Notes: a model not told the origin generated them from the letters alone. Counted from the stretch's first letter, positions 13,307-24,752 are shown. The stretch is DNA of 64,000 nucleotides from Castor canadensis (GCF_047511655.1 NC_133390.1:89845583-89909582); one strand, 5' to 3'. Numbers and translations: made by a program.

Positions 13307-14689
13307 ATCTAGGGCAAATGCAGCAATGTGGTTGGACTGGGATCACATGACAAGGGGAGAGCACATATGGGTGATATAGAAATAGGAAAAAAACCTAAAA
13401 CATGAAAGCATTTAATGTTCCCACTCCAGAGGAACTAATACAGAAACCTTAAAGCTACAAAGGTTTTCATGAGAAGGGGATCAGTAACCAAGGTAAAAAT
13501 CAGTTAGAGATGAATCAACATGGGTCATAACGTGTACATGAAAGCAATGCTAGGAATATCTGGATAAATGTCCTTAACTCAACTAGCAAAAACACTTTGT
13601 CTTCCTTATTACGCTTGTCTCTTTTCTTCAACAAAACTAGTGATAAAGGCAGAACAGGACCTTCCTGGAACTGAGGGGGGAAGAGGGGAGAAAGTGGGAG
13701 AGAGGGGCAGGGGGGAGAAATGACCCAATTTATGCACATGTGAATAAATGAATATAAATAAATAAATAAATAAAATACATCAGTCAGCCTCTGAAGAAGG
13801 TAAAGGAGGATATGTTTTCCCAATGACATAAAATTATTGCCGAATGAAATCATTAGCTAAAAAAAAAGAAAAAAAGAAAAAAAGCAGGGCAAGGACATTG
13901 GGCTTCTTCCTTATAGGCAATGGAGAGTCCTGGATGGTTGTTGAGCAGGGAAAGTGACATATATGCCAGGGACTTTTGAGGAATATGAGACTGATGGCAA
14001 TGTGTGACTGGTAAAAAAAAAACCTGGAGGATACTGCACAGCAGTGATGATGGCAATAAATGGCCAAACAGGAGAGCCAGTGAAGATCATGGTTTGTGAA
14101 GGACTTTACTTGCAAAGTAAAACTCGACAGGACATTGTTCTCCCAGTCACAGTTATCCAGCTCTACTTCCTAGTTATATCACCTGAGATAACTGACTAAG
14201 TGCTCCACACTTCAGTTGCTTCATTCACAAAATGCTAAGAAGAAAAAAAATGTTTACTATGTATGAAAAAATATCAAACAGTATATATTCCTTCTCTTCT
14301 CATTCTCATTTCTTCCTTTATTTTTCAATTCAGATGTCTCCCAAGCCTTCTGAAATGATGAAGTGACAAAAGACTACACTAGAAGAAAACTCCAAGGTAT
14401 ATGAGGAAGTCAAGATGTGCCAATGAAATATTTAACTAATATGTATGGAGTCACTCATAAATTGGTTGTACTCTCTCTGATGTCACATTGACAGTGCCAT
14501 CTAAAGTAAGTAATTGGTAGAATTAATTAATTGGTAAGTAATATTGCTTGAATATTTCTCTAGAAAAGTTTGTCCTGTGAAACTGACAAGAAGAGAAAGA
14601 GGTAAAGGACAATGAAAGAATGGGGAGGAGCAGAAAAAAGGAGGGGAGGAGGGAGAGCAATAGGAAGAAAAGGGTGACAGCTGGATGAG

Positions 14690-14880
14690 CTCCTATATAC
14701 CAGGTGCCATGTGCGTTATCTCATCAAATCTCTCTCAACAACTCTAAAGGTAGGCTCTATTACCCTTGTCATTTTACAGTTGAGCCAATTAAAACTGTAT
14801 AAGTCAAATAACTTGACCAATGTACCAAGGTAGAAAATGAAAGAGGTGGGATCCAAAGTACTAAGCCTGCTCTTGGGAAG
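14690..14880 (-). repeat. MIR
   Basis: Plus strand shows the inverted MIR pattern: CCAGGTGCCATGTGCGTTAT, CTCAACAACTCTAAAGGTAG and CATTTTACAGTTGAG, then a TAACTTGACCAA-like core. Confidence 0.7.
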
Positions 14881-16041
14881 CTTATAGTTTTATAGAAGGG
14901 CAAAAGTTAACTATGTGACACAAATGAAGAAATGAAAGATAATAACATGGAATCCAAGACCTATGTGGTATGTTATAGTATTGGTTCGAATTTATTCATT
15001 GCTGACATGCCCTTCTCATGCTCCAATGTGGGCAAAGTATTTTCTCCACCCCAATATTATGAAAGGCTGCTCCTTCTGTCTGGGTTTTTGGAAAGAGACG
15101 ACATGTAGTAGTATCAACAGGGCCCAGCAGGTCCAAAACTAACCCTCAGCCCTTGAGGGTTACATTAATTACTCAGTGGTGACAAACACTGAGATGCTGG
15201 AATTGTTTGATACCACAGTGGAAGCTGACTATCCAGACTGAAATATGTAATACTGTAGTTGGGTTTCTTGCCAAACTTGATTACCTTTTTTCTGTTATTT
15301 CCCTGACAAAAAGCAGTATCTTCAAAAAAGTATATTTTGGCTATCTCTCTTCTTTCCTATTTTGAAGAATACAGACAAAAATGTTTCTGTCAATTGAACA
15401 TTAGTTTAGTTTACTCTTATAGAAATGATTGTTTCCATTATAGTAGTCTAAACAACAGAAACAATATAAAAACACTAAGACAAAAGAAAGTTACAAGGAG
15501 TAAAACATACAAATTCTCCCAAAATTCTTCCATACAGAATTGTCATGGATAATATTACATGAACTTCATTCCAGGTATCTATGTATGTCTGCAGATAGAA
15601 AGGTAGATGAATGGGTGGCTAAAAAGAAGTAATTTCATAAAATTGGGGACACATGATACTTGAAACCATCTTGATTTTTTTCTTCCTTGTAAGTAATTTG
15701 ATTTTTCTGCCTAGAACTCTCTCCCACCTCGTCTCCTTTTAAGACTCAAACTGCAATCATTTAAAGATCACATGTCTTAGTGTCTATTATTCCAGTATTT
15801 CCTAGAACACAGTATGCTCTTTTATCTTTGGATTAGGTTCTTTATTTCTTGGAAATTTCCCTTCTTACATCTCCATCTCAGGGATTCCAGTTAGACAAAT
15901 GTGGCACTATGCCAAAGGTGGGCTTTTCAAGGGACTCTCATCTTCTCCAGGGGAGTGGGCTACTGGTGCCAGTATCCTTGTGTTCAATGCCTATCTATAT
16001 TTCTACTACAGCATGCTGCCCTTCTCTTGTCTCTCATTCTT

Positions 16042-16062
16042 ACACACACACACACACACACA
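16042..16062. repeat. (CA)n microsatellite
   Basis: Ten CA units in otherwise unique intergenic DNA. Confidence 0.9.
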
Positions 16063-16297
16063 CGACCTCAAATGGATAGAAATGAAAGGGCATTAATGTA
16101 TGACTTCTCAGTCTTCTTTTTCTCTTTCCTTTCCTCCCTCCAAGAATCTGAGGTCATTACATTACTTTTCTCTCCCTTCCTGTTTGGTGACGATTTCTCT
16201 TGCCTTCAACATGGCATTAATTTTCTGGAGTTGTAATAATGATATGGTTCCAGGACTACAAAGTCTATAATGGAAAATTCTTAAAAATTTACTTTCT

Positions 16298-16400
16298 TGG
16301 GACTGGAGGCATGGCTCAAGCAGTAACATGACTGCCTAGCAATGTGAAGCCCTGAGTTCAAACCCCATATTACCAAAAACAACCAACCAACCAAATAAAA
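16298..16400 (+). repeat. ID-like SINE
   Basis: GACTGGAGGCATGGCTCAAG, CTGCCTAGCAATGTGAAG, GAGTTCAAACCCCATATTAC, with a CAACCAACC tail. tRNA-derived head typical of this genome. Confidence 0.8.
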
Positions 16401-17839
16401 ATTCATTTTCTCCACCCCTCACCGGCACTCTTGTGAACCTGACATTATGTTTAGATCACATGTGTCAGTGCTGGTGTTCTGACATGATGACTGGAGAAAA
16501 TAGAAGATTAGAAATCCAATTCCTCCTTATCACAAAAGGGATGTGCAAACAGCCTGACTCTGGAGAAACTGTAGTGTCATAGCCAAAAAGTGAACTTCAT
16601 GTTTTCCAAGGAAGACTCATGGAGATTACAGACATGCTGCTTGTCACACATGCCAGTGACTGTCAAGGCTCCATACAAAGTCACACAATCAGCCCAGAAC
16701 ACTGGTCTGGGTCCAGGAAGACTGCCTTCTTTTAGCCCCAATGTCTGTGGGAGCATCTCTGAAAGTCTGAGGAGGGTGCCTCCAATTAAACTGGAGATAA
16801 CGGGAATATAGCAAAGCCATATTGTTGAATATCTCTACCTTGTTTAGGTCACCTAGCAGGTGTTTGAAAGGGCAGCATCTCCAGCCACCAAAAGCTTGAC
16901 ATTCTTGCTTGCTATAGGGAATCCACAATGCTGTACATGGGTTGGTTAACTTAAATATTGCATCAATGCTCCATTTTATCATCAGTGAATACAAGTGGGA
17001 CCTGACTATGTCTGTGGAGACTGATTTTATATTCAAAATGCTCTAATATGTGGACAGGAGCAGAAACAAATGCAAAGAAAACCAAATGCTCACCGTAAAA
17101 CAAAATAAATAATAATACAAACCGGCATGATAGAGCAGCAGAACCATCTAACACACAAAAACAGATATGCAAGACCTCAGATATTTGAATGTTCAAACAC
17201 ATAATATTAAATAACTATGATTATCATGTTAAAGAAATCAAACTTTAAAACACCTACAGGGAACAGAAGGCTACTTTCTGAGGAAATTTGTTTTATTGGC
17301 ATTAACCATCTTTCATTGTAATTCAATGCATACATCCTACAATGTAATAGATAGTCAGTTGCCAAGATCTGGAATGCTGAGCAAAGGTTTAAGGTCCGTG
17401 CCGATTGGGAAATACTGTGCTGAGAACTGTACTGTTTACAAGACCTGCAAGGTGTTGAAAGAAACTGTCACAAAATCCTACCATCAGGCTGAAGAGGGAT
17501 GGGAAGGCTTTAGATCTGAGGGACTGAGAAAACTGGCCCTTTTATAGTGCCAATGGGAGTGTGAAGTGGTACAGCCTTTCACAAGCCCACTTTTGAAACA
17601 TGCATGGAAAGCCTAAAACATACTCTTGGAACAATTAGTTCTCATGTAGGAATCTGTCCTAAGAAACCCACTAAGAATGCACACCAATATTTAGTTATGA
17701 AATTAAAAGCAAAATAAATGTTGAGGGGGGGATATTGAAGAAATTGTCCACATCTTTGGGAAAAGAAGAGAGGGCTGTGGTTGGGAAGGCATATGTGTCA
17801 AGTGAAAATTTTTTCCTTCCTAAGACTGGCATGCTTTCT

Positions 17840-17918
17840 TTTATTTTTTAGTGATTGAACCCAAGGCTTTGAGTATGCTAAACATGTCCTCTACCACTGA
17901 GCTACATCTGTAGCCCCA
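17840..17918 (-). repeat. ID-like SINE
   Basis: Inverted ID: GTGATTGAACCCAAGGCTTT, CTCTACCACTGAGCTACA. Confidence 0.75.
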
Positions 17919-17961
17919 AGTGTGTGCTTTATTTTTTAGTTCCCTTTAAAAATCTGGCATA

Positions 17962-18050
17962 GGCTTGGGAGAGTTAGCTCATTGGTAGGGCTCTTACCTA
18001 GCTCATATGAAGCCCTGGGTTTGATCCCTAGCGCCACCAAAAAATAAAAG
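17962..18050 (+). repeat. ID-like SINE
   Basis: AGAGTTAGCTCATTGGTAGG and CCTGGGTTTGATCCCTAGCG with an A-rich tail. Confidence 0.75.
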
Positions 18051-19711
18051 TGTATAACTTTTATCAGATGTAACTTTAGGTGACTTATTTAACATTTCAA
18101 AGTCTGTTTTCTTATTTAAGTAAAGATAGTGAAGCATTATTGCAAAAAATAGGTTAAAATATACAAAGTGTTCGGTTCATATTTGTCACATATTAGACTT
18201 AATAAGTGAAAACTTTTTAATTTACTAAATGTTGTATACATTCTATACTTTGTATGCTGTTTTTCTTACATTTAAAATAGTAGAAAAGTAGAACCTACTA
18301 CTTTAAAAAACTTGCAAAGTCTATATAGATCCAGCAGCATTTATTGACACCATGTAAAAGGCCTGTTTCTATTTGCCTTATTAGGCTCCTAGAAAACTTA
18401 TTTGCATAATCAGTATGTCCTTCTCCCAACCCTTGGGCGCAGAATTCTGAAGTGGTAATTAGATTGCACAGGCAGTCCTCAGAACACAATCTGGGAATTG
18501 CTGGGCATGGCAGCCCTCTTCTGGGGAAATAAGAAACTGCAAGCACCACAAAATGGCTGGACTGGGGACTGTCAAGTGTATATATAGCAGGCAGTACAAA
18601 AAAAAAAACAAAAAAAAAGAGTGGAATGAGTGGACAGTAGCTTTTCATTTTATTCATTGGTTTATGTAGCAAAATATTATTTCTGTATTTGATCCTGAAG
18701 ATACTATATGGAGGCCCACTGCCTTTAATTTTAGGAGATCTGAATTCGTTTTAGGTTAAAAAGATCATACACCATGATCAAGTTGGTTTCAGTCCATGAA
18801 CACCAGAATGGCTTGATATATGCAAATCTATAAACAAAACATGGAACATAAACAGAATCAAGGACAAAAATCACATGATCATCTGAATAGATGAAGAAAA
18901 TGCCTTTAACAAAATTCAACATCTCTTCATGATAAAAGCTCTGAAGAAACTAGGTATCAAAGGAATATACCTCAACAAAATAAAATACAATAAGTCTATA
19001 GCCAACATCATACTAAATGGGGAAAAACTGAAAACATTTCCTCTAAAGTCAAGAATAAGACAAGGATTTCACTCTCTTTACTCTTGTTCAATATAGTGCT
19101 TGAATTCCTAATCAGAGCAATAGGGCAAGAGAAAGAAATAAAAGGGATACAAAGGAAGAAGTCAAATTATTCCTATTTACAGATATTATCCTATACTTAA
19201 AAGACCCTAACAGCTCCACCAAAACAACCTCCTAGATGTGATAAACACATTTGGCAAAATAGCAGGATAGAAAAATCAACATATGAAAATCAGTAGCTTA
19301 TCTATCTACTAACAATGAACAGGCTGAGAAGGATAACAGGAAAATAATCCAATTCACAACAGCTTCAAACAAACAAAAGAAAGAAAGAAAAACCAAGGAA
19401 TAAACTTTTAAATAAGGAAGTGAAAGACCTACACAACAAGAACAATAAAATACTGAAGAAAGAAATTGAAGACACTAGAAGATGGAAAGACCTCCCAATG
19501 TGGACTGATTGGAAAAATTGTGAAAACAGCTAAACAACTAAAAGCAATCTACAGATTTAATGCAATCCCCATCAAAATCCCAATGTCATTCTTCACAGAA
19601 CGTGACAAATCAATCCAAAAACTCATCTGGAAGCATAAAAGACCCTACATAACCAAAACAATCGAGCAAAAAGAGCAATGTTGGGGGTGTAAGGTACTGC
19701 CAAATAAAGAC

Positions 19712-20028
19712 TGTAAGGAAATGTAGGCCCCAAAAGTGACCACGTGGAGAGGAGTGATCTGGCCAAGAGATTCTTTATTGCTGGGTGAGAGAGGGAGAGA
19801 GCTGAGAGAGAGACAGAGAGAGAGAGAGAGGGGGGGGGGCAGGGACTTAAATACCCCTCAGTGAGACTCAGCATGATCTGATTGGTTAGGATCTTATGGT
19901 TCATGATGACTGGAGGTTGGGGCAGAAGGAGAATTCAAGCTAGACTTGAGGCAGGACTGTGACCCTGGGAAACGGAAGCTTAAGGGTGCAGTAAGTACTG
20001 AAACCTATCGGCGCCATTATTGCCAACA
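19712..20028 (-). repeat. 3' LTR of the provirus
   Basis: 317 bp, same termini as the 5' LTR, with a longer (GA)n/(G)n tract at 19789-19840. By eye I count about 15-20 differences over roughly 270 positions outside that tract, so around 6% divergence between the pair. Confidence 0.85.
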
Positions 20029-20044
20029 TTCCTCCCGTTTTTGT
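20029..20044 (-). other. Provirus polypurine tract
   Basis: Directly before the 3' LTR the minus strand reads ACAAAAACGGGAGGAA, the expected plus-strand primer of a retroviral element, intact. Confidence 0.75.
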
Positions 20045-20276
20045 TTGTTAAGGAAGGGGGGCATTGTGTTTGCTCTGGCTTCTTCGAGGTGGCAAGGGGC
20101 AGCATAGGGGAAGGGAGGGTTAGTTGGCAAACAATGTTGGGGTGCTGAGCCTATGATGGTGTACACCCAGGCTCTGAAAATGAAGATTTCCTCTTCCCTG
20201 AAGTTGATGAAGGTCCCTTGTAGCCACAGGTCATAAAGCGTCTCGAGCCAATCCTCCAACCTCCGCATGGTGGGTA

Positions 20277-20560
20277 TCAGCCAACTATCCTCGCGTTTTG
20301 GAGAGGTTGGTATCCCTGGAGGTACAACTGGTTAAATTTTTGATTAGCAATAGCAGACATGTAGTATGCTACAAGGGAGGAAGTTTAAGAATAGGAGAGC
20401 AAGAACATAGGCATTAGGATGGGCATTGGCCAGGAGAACCACTGTGAAATGTTGTTCCCTAGACAATTTCAAGACTCCTCCAACTACAGAGAGAGAAATG
20501 GGTGGCCATACATTATCTAAGACCCAAATAGGAATATTAGGAGAAGCATAAAAAGGTGTC
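20277..20560 (-). pseudogene. env: Provirus env C-terminal remnant
   Basis: Right after the RT thumb, a hydrophobic stretch (AYVLALLFLNFLPCSIL) looks like the transmembrane segment of a class I envelope, and a tail reading NQKFNQLYLQGYQPLQ ends at a stop at 20277, in another frame. The surface subunit is missing. Assignment rests on position before the polypurine tract and general pattern, so it is tentative. Confidence 0.5.
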
Positions 20561-20579
20561 TGTTCAGGGACTACATGCC

Positions 20580-21560
20580 TAGGGATCTAAATTCTGCAAA
20601 ATCCTATAACTGCCAGGAAAGCTGTAAGCTGTCTTATGGTTTGGGGGTTGGGAAACAGAAGATTGAGTTGATGCATTTATGACTCAGGGAGTGAGTCTGT
20701 CCCTTTAAGGCCACACCTAAGTAGGTGACCTGTGGGAGGCAGGGGGTGTCAGGATTTAAATGTAACACTCTTGGATAAAAGAGAGCTTTAGCTCATTATT
20801 TTATATAAATTGACACTTTTAACCTTTTAAATGTTTGTACCATATTAAGATAAAGTATAACATAACACTGTTACAAGGTGGTCATTTAAGACACATAAGC
20901 AAATATGTAAATGAGCTCTGATTTAGTAGTACTTAAAGCTTGACAAGATCAGCAGAAAACACGAATAATTTCTTTGATAAAATCTTTCTCTGTAACGGTT
21001 TTTTGTAGATGTTACTCAGAGCAGAACAATATTAAGGTAACCTTGTTATTTCATAGACATAGAGGATTTGATTTTAGTTTGACATGACCCTAAAAATCTT
21101 TTAGGCAACTCTTAGATTATATTCAACTTTAACTTTATCACACACTGAAGCTTTTATTATACACTTTTCAAACTTACTCAGACCTTCATACAACATACTA
21201 AACCCTTCCATGGTTTGTCCTTATCCTTCCTATTTGAAACAATCTTTAGGACAAACCCTTCTTTCCAAAATCCCTTCTCATCCAAAAAACCATTCCTTTT
21301 TCCTTTAACTTCTCAAAAATACATTTATTACCTATCTATATCCTTTCCAGTTGTTTACTTTGTAACTTGTATTTTAAAATTAACTTTTATAAGAATTTTA
21401 AATTTATTGTAGGGGCTGGAGCAACTAATTAGCAGCCCTTGTTGTTTTAAGGAATTTATGATAGGCATAAGACCTCATCATCCCTCAGGCTTGAGGGGAT
21501 ATTGTTTTAGGTGTGGAAACGGTGAGGGATTTTTGAGTTTTACTTGAATAGGGAGGGCCA
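20580..21560 (-). pseudogene. pol: Provirus reverse transcriptase remnant: both ends present, core missing
   Basis: At 21545-21420 the minus strand reads KQYPLKPEG, two stops, then GLMPIINSLKQQGLLI and SPYNKF, the usual start of a class I RT. At about 20760-20580 it reads QVTYLGVALKGQTHSL and then, one frame over, QLTAFLAVIGFCRI, stop, IP, the RT thumb. The 620 bp between (about 20790-21415) are AT-rich and do not code the palm or its YxDD site. RNase H and integrase are absent. Confidence 0.65.
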
Positions 21561-21569
21561 TCCTGGCTC

Positions 21570-21920
21570 ACCCTACACTCGTCTCATCAGTCCACACTGT
21601 GGAATCTTCTTTGTTCCTGAAGGAGGGGGCAGCAGAGATAGCTGCCTGGGGGGGAGGAGAATTTGAGCCTTTAATTGAGATAGTAAGTCCTGTCCCATCA
21701 GGGACACTGGAGTTTTAGGTACTATGAGGAAAGACTGACAGAAGAGGAGGTCTCCCAAAGAGCAGGCCAGAGGCCAGATAAACTAGCGCTCTAGGGGCTA
21801 GCCAGATTTGCCCCAAATGATAACTTTTGTCATTGGACTGGGGACCAGGAGAAAAAGGTAAAACAGAGAAACAGGCTCCACTGTCTAGGAGGAAAATGAC
21901 CTTTTGTTTTTCTGCCATTA
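21570..21920 (-). pseudogene. pro: Provirus protease remnant, frameshifted
   Basis: The minus strand reads FLLDSGACFSVLP near 21895-21860, the aspartic protease active-site triad DSG in its hydrophobic setting. The later part, PVSLMGQDLLSQLKAQI, lies in another frame near 21715-21650, so there is at least one frameshift near 21740. Order (after the zinc knuckle, before RT) is as in retroviruses. Confidence 0.7.
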
Positions 21921-22104
21921 CGGCTCCTCAACATTGATGCCAAGAAGTGGAGTGTGGACAGGAGGCTTGGACCTATCAATCCATAGGAGGAGGCACCTCG
22001 CCTTCCATCTGGTGACGGGGGCACTTAGACCTCCAGTGGTTATCCTTGCAGAGGGCAAGGTCCCGGTTGGGGGTGGGGCTGTCTCCCAGGCTATCCCCCC
22101 TTAA

Positions 22105-24272
22105 GCATTCTCTGCAGAAGTGCCCCTCCTGTCCAGCACAGTAGCAAGTTCAGGATACAGGCCCCAGTCGGGTGGGACCCTCTCTGAGAGCAGCAATGAG
22201 GCCATGGTGTCTCTTATCTTTTCCTCTCCTGTTAGTAAGGTCCTGGACATACAGACATAGCCATCAATACAGACATGGCTAGCTGTATTACTTGGTTCAA
22301 TGACTTTTCTCTTCAGCCACTGTCTGAGTTTTTACAAATATCTGGGACTGACTATTAGAAATTTATCTTTGAGGAGAACCTCTCTCACCTGTGACTCTGA
22401 GTCCATCGTGGTATGCTTTCTGATAGGTTGTTGCTGTAAAGTAAAGTTGTTATTTTACATTGACACCTGACACTCTGGAGAGCAAATCTCTGAACTGTTC
22501 TGGGCCTCAGTTTCCTTACTTGAAGAATGAGGGATCTGGTCTATGTTAAACTACATTTTTCCACTATGAGATGGCTGAAGTGACATTAATGCTACTTATC
22601 TTCTTTACCATTTTTTTTTTTTAGTAATGCTGGGGAATTGAACCCAGGGCTTTGCACATGCTGGGCAGACATTCTCCCATTTGAGCTACTTCCACAGCCC
22701 CAAATATTATTATTATTATTTCTTACTTTGACTGTACTGGGCTTGAACTCAGGACTTTATGCTTGTAAAGCTGCACTCTACTGCTTGAGCTATATAATCA
22801 TTTCCAACCTGAGTGGCCTGGGCCAGAACCCATTGCTTTTCTAATGAAAGAAATTTGTTTAGGGGAACCTCGGTTTACTTTTTTTTTTACTTTTATAGAA
22901 AAGATCTATTGTAATTTAAGGAGCCCTGTGAAAGCCACTTCTCTTGGTCACCCAAGGCTTACTGATGCTGACCTCAGTACAAAGCTTCCAACATCTACCA
23001 GCCAAAGACTTGAAGATGCAGGTCCCATCTAGAAAGAACAAAATGTTAGGATCCTGTCTTTTAGCTAACAGCCTCTTTAATAAAGGCTACCTTTTTAACA
23101 AAGAAATCATTTGTAAAGTTAGTGAAGGGCATTCAGAGGGCATTTCAGGCCAATAACAGTGTCATACTGGACAACTAGTGTTCTATACCTTTGCTGAGGC
23201 CAAAGGTATAGAAAATTCTAAATGAGAAATTTAGAGACCACAGTAATGTCTATTTAGTTATTTCTGGAACTATAACCTTGAGCTAACAATTGACTTACAA
23301 GGGTCTGATGCCCTGAGGTGTGAGGTGGGGCTAGGAGCAGGACTTGTGCAAGGCGCCACTCCCTCCACACACACCTGGGACAAATGACCCTGACTGCCTA
23401 GGCCTGATCCTGAGGACTGTCGCCCCTCCCCCCTTCCTGTGTACTCTGCGTGCGTTTATTCTAGGAGAAGTGGTGGCAGGCCACAGCCATTGCCACGTGT
23501 GGCTGGAGGCCCAGGATGTACTGGGTCCTCTCTATGGGTTTTCTTAGCTATGGCAGGCATTTTTGCTATGTCCAGAAGCCGGCATCCTGTGCACAGGTGG
23601 CCTGTTTGCTTTCCCTCCTCCCCTTGTGGGGGTGGAGTTAGAGCATAAGCGTGGCAGCTGCAGGTTTTTGCAAGCACTTTTGTAAAGCAGCTGACTTTAA
23701 GTTACTTTAGACTGAGAGGCCTGGCAAACTAGTTGGAATAACTTAAGTCATAAGGTGCCATGCTACAGGGTTTTCATGGGAGGCAGGGTCCCAGTAAGCC
23801 CAGAGAAGGGAAGACAGACAGAGACAGAGGACACATGGGAGGAGATAGGTATGGTAAGCAGTGCAAGAAGTCTGTTTACATGGGGAAGGAGGAGGTTTGG
23901 AGAGGAACTGGCAGATTTAGAAACTGGTTTACAGGCTGATAGAATCTGTGCAGGGGAACAGAAAGTACAGAGGGAGGATTTGAAGTCAGAGAGCCGGATT
24001 TAAATGGAGGTATGAAAAAGCTTGGACATAATGGAATCTCTCCCCATTGTCCCGATCACTCACAGTAGTTATATGTCCCATAAAAGGTTGGGATTTAAAG
24101 ACCCAAAAAGGGGCCAGTGACTTTGGTTGTCTAAAGGATAAGTGGGCCAGATTTGAGTGCAAAAGTGGATCAAATTTTTAGTTTTATATCTGGGGTCAAA
24201 CCCAAGGTGTCTAAATTATTGAGGAGGCATCTCAATGGTGGAGTCAGACGGCAAAGATGTAGAGGCACCCAT
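22105..24272 (-). pseudogene. gag: Provirus gag remnant with a large foreign insert
   Basis: The frame opens MGASTSLPSDS at 24272, with a Gly-2 as for N-myristoylation, then a stop, then FCTQIWPTYPLDNQSHWP, typical of a class I matrix region (to about 24100). The capsid end is recognisable at about 22310-22400 (LLKDKFLIVSP). A zinc knuckle lies at 22146-22105: 14 residues with first Cys, Gly-8, His-9 and last Cys in place, but position 4 is Ala because a Cys sits at position 3. Between about 22410 and 23750 nothing reads as gag. Several stops and frame changes; non-functional. Confidence 0.7.
22608..22812 (-). repeat. ID-like SINE pair inside the provirus
   Basis: Inverted ID (GGAATTGAACCCAGGGCTTT) after a T-run at 22610-22621, then a (TTA)n and a second inverted head (GGGCTTGAACTCAGGACTTT). 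A later insertion in the foreign block of the provirus. Confidence 0.7.
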
Positions 24273-24732
24273 TATGAGGGACCCAGTCCTGGAATGGGAG
24301 AGGAGGATATTATGTACTGCGGAGCATCCTCACACAGCACAAATATCCGAGAAAACACAAAGTGCACGAGAATCAGCCGTCACTGAGTTCAGGTGGTTTG
24401 CAGGCCAGAGGCCGGAGGCTTGGATTACCTAGGCCTAGGTTTTGTAGGGTCCTGGACCCTGTAAAATCCAAACCCTGCGGAGAAGGGGATCCCTCTACCG
24501 TCTGAGCTGCCCAGAGATAGCCCAAAGCAGGGGAAGTGTTCTAAAACCGAGAGACACTGAAGGGAGAGACCACAAAGGGAGCCCAAGAAGGGTAGGTGGA
24601 CTCACCAAAGAATGTCCGGTGTTGGATGGGAGCAAGGGCGATCGGGAGGATGAGTCCTGGCCAGTCACATCCTCAGGGTGGTCATGGGGTGAGTTGGAAT
24701 GGGGGTCCCACCAGGATTAGTGGGGAGCCTCC

Positions 24733-24750
24733 ATCGGAGTCACAGCACCA
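24733..24750 (-). promoter_or_regulatory. Provirus primer binding site, tRNA-His-like
   Basis: Two bases inside the 5' LTR the minus strand reads TGGTGCTGTGACTCCGAT, 18 bases complementary to the 3' end of tRNA-His with two mismatches by my recollection of that tRNA. HERV-H-type class I elements use this primer, which fits the gag/pro/pol remnants. Confidence 0.7.
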
Positions 24751-24752
24751 AA

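Larger units (their letters stand above)
7480..13780 (+). mobile_element. LINE-1, nearly full length, inactive
   Basis: An L1 in the plus direction with a GC-rich 5' UTR (about 7490-8220, including a pyrimidine-rich run at 8010-8190), a broken ORF1 (8260-9447), a broken ORF2 (9498-13306), a 3' UTR with purine/G-rich run near 13670-13715, and a tail of AAAT units at 13748-13775. The 6.3 kb length is that of an intact L1. I could not identify a convincing target-site duplication, so the exact 5' edge is uncertain. The long open frames on the opposite strand here are shadows of the A-rich L1 coding strand. Confidence 0.9.
13781..18751. other. Intergenic region without a gene
   Basis: No coding signal. 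Contents: an A-rich run at 13858-13884, MIR at 14690-14880, a (CA)n run at 16042-16062, ID-like SINEs at 16298-16400, 17840-17918 and 17962-18050, and an A-rich run at 18597-18619. The rest is unique-looking AT-rich sequence. Confidence 0.65.

Noticed and set aside
15849-16236. Overlapping plus-strand open frames of 65-111 codons near a (CA)n run
   Set aside because: Three frames are open at once around a microsatellite; no conserved content or splice context.
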